A stretch of 47,656 nt of DNA from Gemmatimonadota bacterium. GTDB lineage: Bacteria; JAAXHH01. The notes beneath the pieces were generated by a model. That model ran no database searches. It worked only from the letters and a program-made list of their open reading frames with translations, and was not told the origin of the DNA. Below, one piece after another: positions 43,749 through 47,656 of the stretch. Numbering within the stretch: the first letter of the stretch is position 1; each line of letters opens with the position of its first letter. The DNA lies in NCBI GenBank assembly GCA_026706345.1, contig JAPOYX010000008.1, forward strand, positions 1-47,656. Direction: 5' to 3'. Made by a program: the position numbers and the translations under genes.

Positions 43749-45095
43749 ATGTTTCAGAAGATCCTCATCGCCAACCGCGGCGAGATCGCCCTGCGTATCA
43801 TCCGCTCGTGCAAAGAGTTGAACATCGCGACGGTGGCCGTCCATTCCGAGTCGGACCAGGACTCCCTTCACGTCCGCTTCGCCGACGAGGCGGTCTGCAT
43901 CGGCAGTAACTCGCCCAACGACAGCTACCTGAACATCCCCCGCATCATCAGCGCGGCGGAAATCATGAACGCCGACGCCGTGCATCCCGGATACGGGTTC
44001 CTGTCTGAAAACCCCCACTTCGCCGAAGTCTGCGAATCCTGCGACATCGCCTTCATCGGACCGCCGTCCAGGGCTATCCGCCTCATGGGCGACAAGGCCG
44101 AAGCGCGAAAGACGGTGTCGGCGTCCGACGTCCCCACCATTCCGGGAACGGAAGACACCGTCGCCGACGAGGACGCCGCGGTGGAGGCTTCCCAGGAGAT
44201 CGGATTTCCCCTGGTGATCAAGGCCTCCGCCGGCGGAGGCGGACGGGGTATCCGCATCGTCCGCGACGCGGGCGAGTTGCGCGAGGCCTTCCGCCTGGCT
44301 TCGCGCGAAGCCCAGAACGCCTTCAACAACCCTGCCCTGTACCTGGAAAGGTATATTGAAAAGGCCCGGCATATCGAGGTGCAGGTCCTGGGCGACCGGC
44401 ACGGCCAGGTCGTCCACCTCGGCGAGCGGGACTGTTCGATCCAGCGGCGCCGGCAGAAACTCATCGAAGAGTCGCCCTCCCCCTTCGTCGACGACGACCT
44501 TCGTTCCGGGCTGGGAGAAGCCGCCCTGCGCGCGGCGCGGGCGATCGACTACGAAAACGCGGGGACCGTCGAGTTTCTGGTGACGGAGGACCGCCAGTTC
44601 TACTTCATGGAAATGAACACGCGCATCCAGGTGGAACATCCCGTGACGGAAATGGTCGTTTCACAGGACCTCGTGAAGGAACAGATCCTCGTTGCCTCGG
44701 GCCGTCCCCTGGGCTTCTCTCAGGAAGACGTCCAGCTGCGCGGACACGCCATCGAATGCCGGATCAACGCCGAGGACCCGGACCGGAACTTCATGCCGTC
44801 CACGGGCGAGATCACGAGTTTTCACACGCCGGGCGGATACGGTGTGCGGGTGGACAGCCACGTGTACGCCCAGTACGTCGTCACGCCGTTCTACGACTCC
44901 ATGCTGGCGAAGCTCGTCGTCTGGGGAAAGGACCGGGAAGAGGCGATGACGCGGACCGAGCGAGCCCTGGACGAGTTCATCGTCGAAGGCATAAACACGA
45001 CGATACCGTTCCACCAGTTCATGTTGAAGCACCCCACCTTCCGTTCCGGGAAGGCGGACACGGCTTTCGTTGAATCCCTGAGTTCCCTGAGTTGA
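43749..45095 (+). CDS. accC: Acetyl-CoA carboxylase, biotin carboxylase subunit
   Basis: A 448-residue ATP-grasp enzyme carboxylating biotin on AccB. Preserved: [15 protein letters not shown] (5-19), the glycine loop [12 protein letters not shown] (about 158-169), [22 protein letters not shown], and the catalytic [14 protein letters not shown]. Starts six bases after accB. The C-terminus ends ESLSSLS, produced by a 9-bp duplication. accA and accD are not in the window. Confidence 0.96.
   Translation: MFQKILIANRGEIALRIIRSCKELNIATVAVHSESDQDSLHVRFADEAVCIGSNSPNDSYLNIPRIISAAEIMNADAVHPGYGFLSENPHFAEVCESCDIAFIGPPSRAIRLMGDKAEARKTVSASDVPTIPGTEDTVADEDAAVEASQEIGFPLVIKASAGGGGRGIRIVRDAGELREAFRLASREAQNAFNNPALYLERYIEKARHIEVQVLGDRHGQVVHLGERDCSIQRRRQKLIEESPSPFVDDDLRSGLGEAALRAARAIDYENAGTVEFLVTEDRQFYFMEMNTRIQVEHPVTEMVVSQDLVKEQILVASGRPLGFSQEDVQLRGHAIECRINAEDPDRNFMPSTGEITSFHTPGGYGVRVDSHVYAQYVVTPFYDSMLAKLVVWGKDREEAMTRTERALDEFIVEGINTTIPFHQFMLKHPTFRSGKADTAFVESLSSLS
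45075..45092 (+). repeat. 9-bp tandem duplication at accC end
   Basis: TCCCTGAGT twice in a row, immediately before the TGA stop, doubling Ser-Leu-Ser. Confidence 0.8.
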
Positions 45096-45151
45096 CGAAC
45101 CGACCGGTGGCGGCGGCCCGCATCGGACCTAGGCGCCGGAGAAAGGAACGC

Positions 45152-45532
45152 ATGAACACGCCCTCAGATCTCCGCTATTCGACTGAACACGAGTGGGTGC
45201 GCCTGGAGGGCGACATCGCCACCGTCGGCATCACGGACTTCGCGCAGTCCGAACTGGGTGACATCGTCTTCGTGGAACTGCCTTCGGAAGGCGACCCCGT
45301 GGCCGAGATGGGCGTCTTCGGGGCGGTGGAAGCCGTGAAGACCGTGTCGGACCTCTACAGTCCCATGGGCGGGACCGTGACGGAGGTCAACGACGACCTG
45401 GAAGACAACCCCGAGGCGGTCAACCAGGACCCCTACGGCGACGGATGGATGATCAGGCTGAAGGTGGACGACGCGGGCGCCTTCACCAGCCTGATGACCG
45501 CCGCCGATTACCGCTCCTTCACCGGCGCCTGA
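45152..45532 (+). CDS. gcvH: Glycine cleavage system H protein
   Basis: A 126-residue lipoyl carrier of the glycine cleavage system. The lipoyl Lys63 lies in GAVEAVKTVSDLYSP; the opening LRYSTEHEWVRLEG and the C-terminal DPYGDGWMIRLKV are standard. ATG 45152 with GAAAGGAA upstream; a frame from 45092 is an extension. gcvT is not upstream, where it often is; accC is. The last 35 bases including the stop are duplicated directly after the gene. Confidence 0.96.
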   Translation: MNTPSDLRYSTEHEWVRLEGDIATVGITDFAQSELGDIVFVELPSEGDPVAEMGVFGAVEAVKTVSDLYSPMGGTVTEVNDDLEDNPEAVNQDPYGDGWMIRLKVDDAGAFTSLMTAADYRSFTGA

Positions 45533-45571
45533 GGGACCGCCGATTACCGCTCCTTCACCGGCGCCTGAGGG
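45501..45571 (+). repeat. 36-bp-period tandem duplication across the gcvH stop
   Basis: 35 identical bases at 45501-45535 and 45537-45571, covering the last ten codons and stop of gcvH. The second copy lies outside the gene and carries its own TGA in the same frame. Confidence 0.95.
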
Positions 45572-45592
45572 GCCGGCTCCAGCGGAGTATCC

Positions 45593-46936
45593 ATGACGTA
45601 CATTCCCAACACCGATGCCGACCGGCGTGCGATGATGGCCGCCATCGGCATCGAGTCGGTCGAAGAACTGTTGGCCGGCATCCCCCGTGACGTTCGCCTC
45701 GACGCCCCGCTGGATCTCCCGCCGGCCCTGTCCGAACTCGAACTCCACGATACGATGGGCGAGATGGCCGCCCGGAACGCCTCGGCCGACCGGATGGCGT
45801 CCTTCGTGGGCGGCGGCATGTACGATCATTTCGTTCCAAGCGCCGTCGGCCACCTGGCCGGCCGCTCGGAATTCCTGACTTCCTACACGCCCTACCAGCC
45901 GGAGGTGAGCCAGGGGACGCTCCAGGGCATCTACGAATTCCAGACGATGATCTGCGAACTTACGGGCCTGGACGTGGCCAACGCTTCCATGTACGACGGC
46001 GCCTCGGCGACAGCGGAGGCGGCCATGCTGGCCCGGTCGGCGACGGGGCGCAGCCGCGTGCTCCTGGCGGGCGGCCTGCACCCCCATTACGCCGAAACCG
46101 TATACACTTACGCCCACGGTCCGGGCATCGAGGTGGAGACGCTACCCCGTACCGGCGGCACGCTGGACCCTGACCGGCTGGCGTCCGCCCTGACCGACGA
46201 CACGGCCTGTGTCATCGTCCAGCATCCCAACTTCTTCGGCTGCCTGGAATCCATGAGAGACCTGGAACGGACCGTGCATGCCGCGGGTGCCCTCCTGGTC
46301 ATGGCCGTGGACCCGATCTCCCTCGGGATCATCGAATCTCCGGGCGCCTATGGCGCGGACATCGCCGTGGGAGAGGGGCAGTCCATGGGAAACCAGGTGA
46401 GTTACGGCGGACCGGCCCTGGGTTTCTTCGCGACGCGGGACCGCTTCGTCCGGCGCATGCCCGGGCGCATTGCGGGACAGACCGTCGACCAGGAGAATCG
46501 CCGGGGGTTCGTCCTGACGCTGCAGGCCCGGGAGCAGCACATCCGGCGGGACAAGGCGACGTCGAACATCTGCACCAGCCAGCAGCTCAATGCCCTGATG
46601 GCGACCATCTACCTGGCGCTCGTTGGAAAACAGGGGTTGAAAGAGGTTGCGGAACTGTGTCTCCACAAGAGCCACTACGCCGCCGAGCGTATCGCGGACC
46701 TGTCCGGCTATGAGCTCGCCTTCGACCGGCCGTTCTTCAAGGAATTCGTGGTGCGGACGCCGGTATCGCCCGGCGAGATCGTGACCCGGCTCACCGAGGA
46801 CGGGCTGCTGGCCGGCATCGACCTGGGCCACTTCCCGGCGCTGGGCCTGGAAGACGGCCTGCTGATCGCGGTGACGGAGCGGCGGACGCGGGTCCAGATC
46901 GACCGGCTGGTCGAAGCGCTGGGGCAGTTCAGTTGA
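45593..46936 (+). CDS. gcvPA: Glycine dehydrogenase (decarboxylating) subunit 1
   Basis: A 447-residue N-terminal half of the P-protein, in the split form. YIPNTDADRRAMMAAIG at the start, FVGGGMYDHFVPSAVGHLAGRSEFLTSYTPYQPEVSQGTLQ and GSMGNQ-type EGQSMGNQVSYGGPALGF are family hallmarks. This half lacks the PLP lysine and forms the (alpha-beta)2 enzyme with GcvPB. It begins 60 bases after gcvH. Confidence 0.95.
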   Translation: MTYIPNTDADRRAMMAAIGIESVEELLAGIPRDVRLDAPLDLPPALSELELHDTMGEMAARNASADRMASFVGGGMYDHFVPSAVGHLAGRSEFLTSYTPYQPEVSQGTLQGIYEFQTMICELTGLDVANASMYDGASATAEAAMLARSATGRSRVLLAGGLHPHYAETVYTYAHGPGIEVETLPRTGGTLDPDRLASALTDDTACVIVQHPNFFGCLESMRDLERTVHAAGALLVMAVDPISLGIIESPGAYGADIAVGEGQSMGNQVSYGGPALGFFATRDRFVRRMPGRIAGQTVDQENRRGFVLTLQAREQHIRRDKATSNICTSQQLNALMATIYLALVGKQGLKEVAELCLHKSHYAAERIADLSGYELAFDRPFFKEFVVRTPVSPGEIVTRLTEDGLLAGIDLGHFPALGLEDGLLIAVTERRTRVQIDRLVEALGQFS

Positions 46937-47058
46937 TTCTGAACGGCGGACTTCGAGCTGCTGAGCCGCGACCGCGGACTTCGATCCGCTGGGTCTGAGA
47001 GGACCTGCAGAAGCAGCGCCGCCTAAAACGGAACAGACGCATCCTGAGAGGAACAAGA

Positions 47059-47604
47059 TTGTCGGAACCGCTTATATTTGAGCTAAGCTCCCCCAGAAGA
47101 AGGGGTGTTTCGCTGCCCGCGCCAGACGTGCCCGCCAGGCCGGTTTCGTCTTACCTGCCCGAAGCGGACATCCGGAGCACACCGCCCGGACTGCCCGAGG
47201 TCAGCGAGGTCGACGTCGTCCGCCACTATACCCGGCTGTCCACCCTGAACTACCATCCCGACCGGGCCATGTATCCCCTCGGATCGTGCACCATCAAGCA
47301 CAATCCGAAAGTAAACGAGGACATGGCCGCCCTGCCGGGATTCGCGCGCCTGCACCCCATGCAGCAGGACGAGACCTGCCAGGGCGGTCTTCAGCTGATG
47401 TACGAACTCTCGCGGGATCTCGCGGAAATCGCCGGACTGGAAGGCGTGACGCTGCAGCCCGCCGCCGGTGCCCACGGCGAGTTGACCGGCCTGATGATCA
47501 TGCGGGCCTACCACGAGAGCCTGGGACACGCCCGGCGCAAGGTCATCATCCCCGATTCGGCCCATGGCACCAACCCGGCCAGCGTCACCCTGGTGGGTTA
47601 CTAG
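47059..47604 (+). CDS. gcvPB: Glycine dehydrogenase (decarboxylating) subunit 2, interrupted by an in-frame TAG
   Basis: The first 181 residues of the PLP-carrying half of the P-protein (full length about 480-500). TTG start with GAGGAA upstream. Family blocks: [56 protein letters not shown] and [11 protein letters not shown]. At 47602-47604 the frame meets TAG, yet typical gcvPB sequence (TVQIPTNAHGLVD) continues in the same frame to the window edge. Homologues have a sense codon, often Lys, at this point. Either a nonsense mutation (AAG to TAG), a sequencing error or, less likely, recoding. The PLP lysine would lie beyond the window. Confidence 0.85.
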   Translation: MSEPLIFELSSPRRRGVSLPAPDVPARPVSSYLPEADIRSTPPGLPEVSEVDVVRHYTRLSTLNYHPDRAMYPLGSCTIKHNPKVNEDMAALPGFARLHPMQQDETCQGGLQLMYELSRDLAEIAGLEGVTLQPAAGAHGELTGLMIMRAYHESLGHARRKVIIPDSAHGTNPASVTLVGY

Positions 47605-47656
47605 ACGGTGCAGATCCCGACCAATGCCCACGGGCTCGTGGACACCGGCCGGCTGG

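Noticed and set aside
47602-47604. TAG read as pyrrolysine or another recoded residue
   Set aside because: TAG ends several other genes in the window and nothing here suggests a suppressor system; a point mutation or sequence error is simpler.

Overview
The window is about 47.7 kb of GC-rich chromosome from a diderm bacterium. The evidence for an outer membrane is an RseP-type protease, a lipoprotein with a clear lipobox, and a beta-barrel fragment. Gene content is mostly housekeeping: ribosomal proteins, tRNAs, lipid, isoprenoid, folate and NAD genes, and the glycine cleavage system. A HrcA/CIRCE-type operator lies before groEL. The gene mix (split gcvPA/gcvPB, short EF-Ts, a TPR protein paired with a LolA/DUF4292-like lipoprotein) would suit an uncultivated lineage near Gemmatimonadota or Latescibacterota, but the sequence alone does not fix the phylum. 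No phage, IS element or CRISPR array was seen. The first ~1.5 kb, just after a tRNA-Gln gene, is visibly richer in AT and holds a MarR regulator and a lone beta-barrel fragment; it may be acquired DNA.

Layout. 56-1244: tRNA-Gln, marR, barrel fragment. 1585-4464 (minus): a trans-sulfuration PLP enzyme and an acyl-CoA mutase large subunit whose substrate-pocket residues are those of isobutyryl-CoA mutase. 4753-9544 (plus): LON-domain protein, ThiT-like thiamine transporter, a TPP-dependent 2-oxoacid dehydrogenase E1 alpha/beta pair, and a dicarboxylate/amino-acid symporter. 9622-10992 (minus): M20 dipeptidase. 11309-13003 (plus): K+ channel with tandem RCK domains. 13050-18523 (minus): hisA, a response-regulator receiver domain fused to glutamate dehydrogenase, and a large hybrid histidine kinase. 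18774-23626 (plus): CCA-adding enzyme family, nnr, nadC, birA. 23671-25545: promoter, CIRCE, groEL and a strong terminator. 25628-28590: an aminotransferase-fold protein lacking the PLP lysine, then folB, folK and a GlmU-like nucleotidyltransferase. 28587-42362: a consensus promoter with a long leader, then a tightly packed run of genes: lytR_C-type protein, rsfS, pfkB kinase, mtnA, rplM, rpsI, rpsB, tsf, frr, uppS, cdsA, dxr, rseP, TPR protein, lipoprotein. 42450-47656: tRNA-His, efp, accB, accC, gcvH, gcvPA, and gcvPB interrupted by an in-frame TAG.

The most interesting system is the minus-strand cluster 13050-17764. A full-length NAD(P)-dependent glutamate dehydrogenase carries an intact N-terminal receiver domain (Asp58, Thr86, Lys108). 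Immediately downstream lies a membrane hybrid kinase with two receivers and an HPt domain. The arrangement implies that a phosphorelay could act directly on a central nitrogen/carbon enzyme instead of on transcription. Secondary points are a pseudoenzyme-like aminotransferase, an isobutyryl-CoA-mutase-type subunit without its B12 subunit nearby, the interrupted gcvPB, and an unusual number of short tandem duplications, two of them exactly at stop codons.
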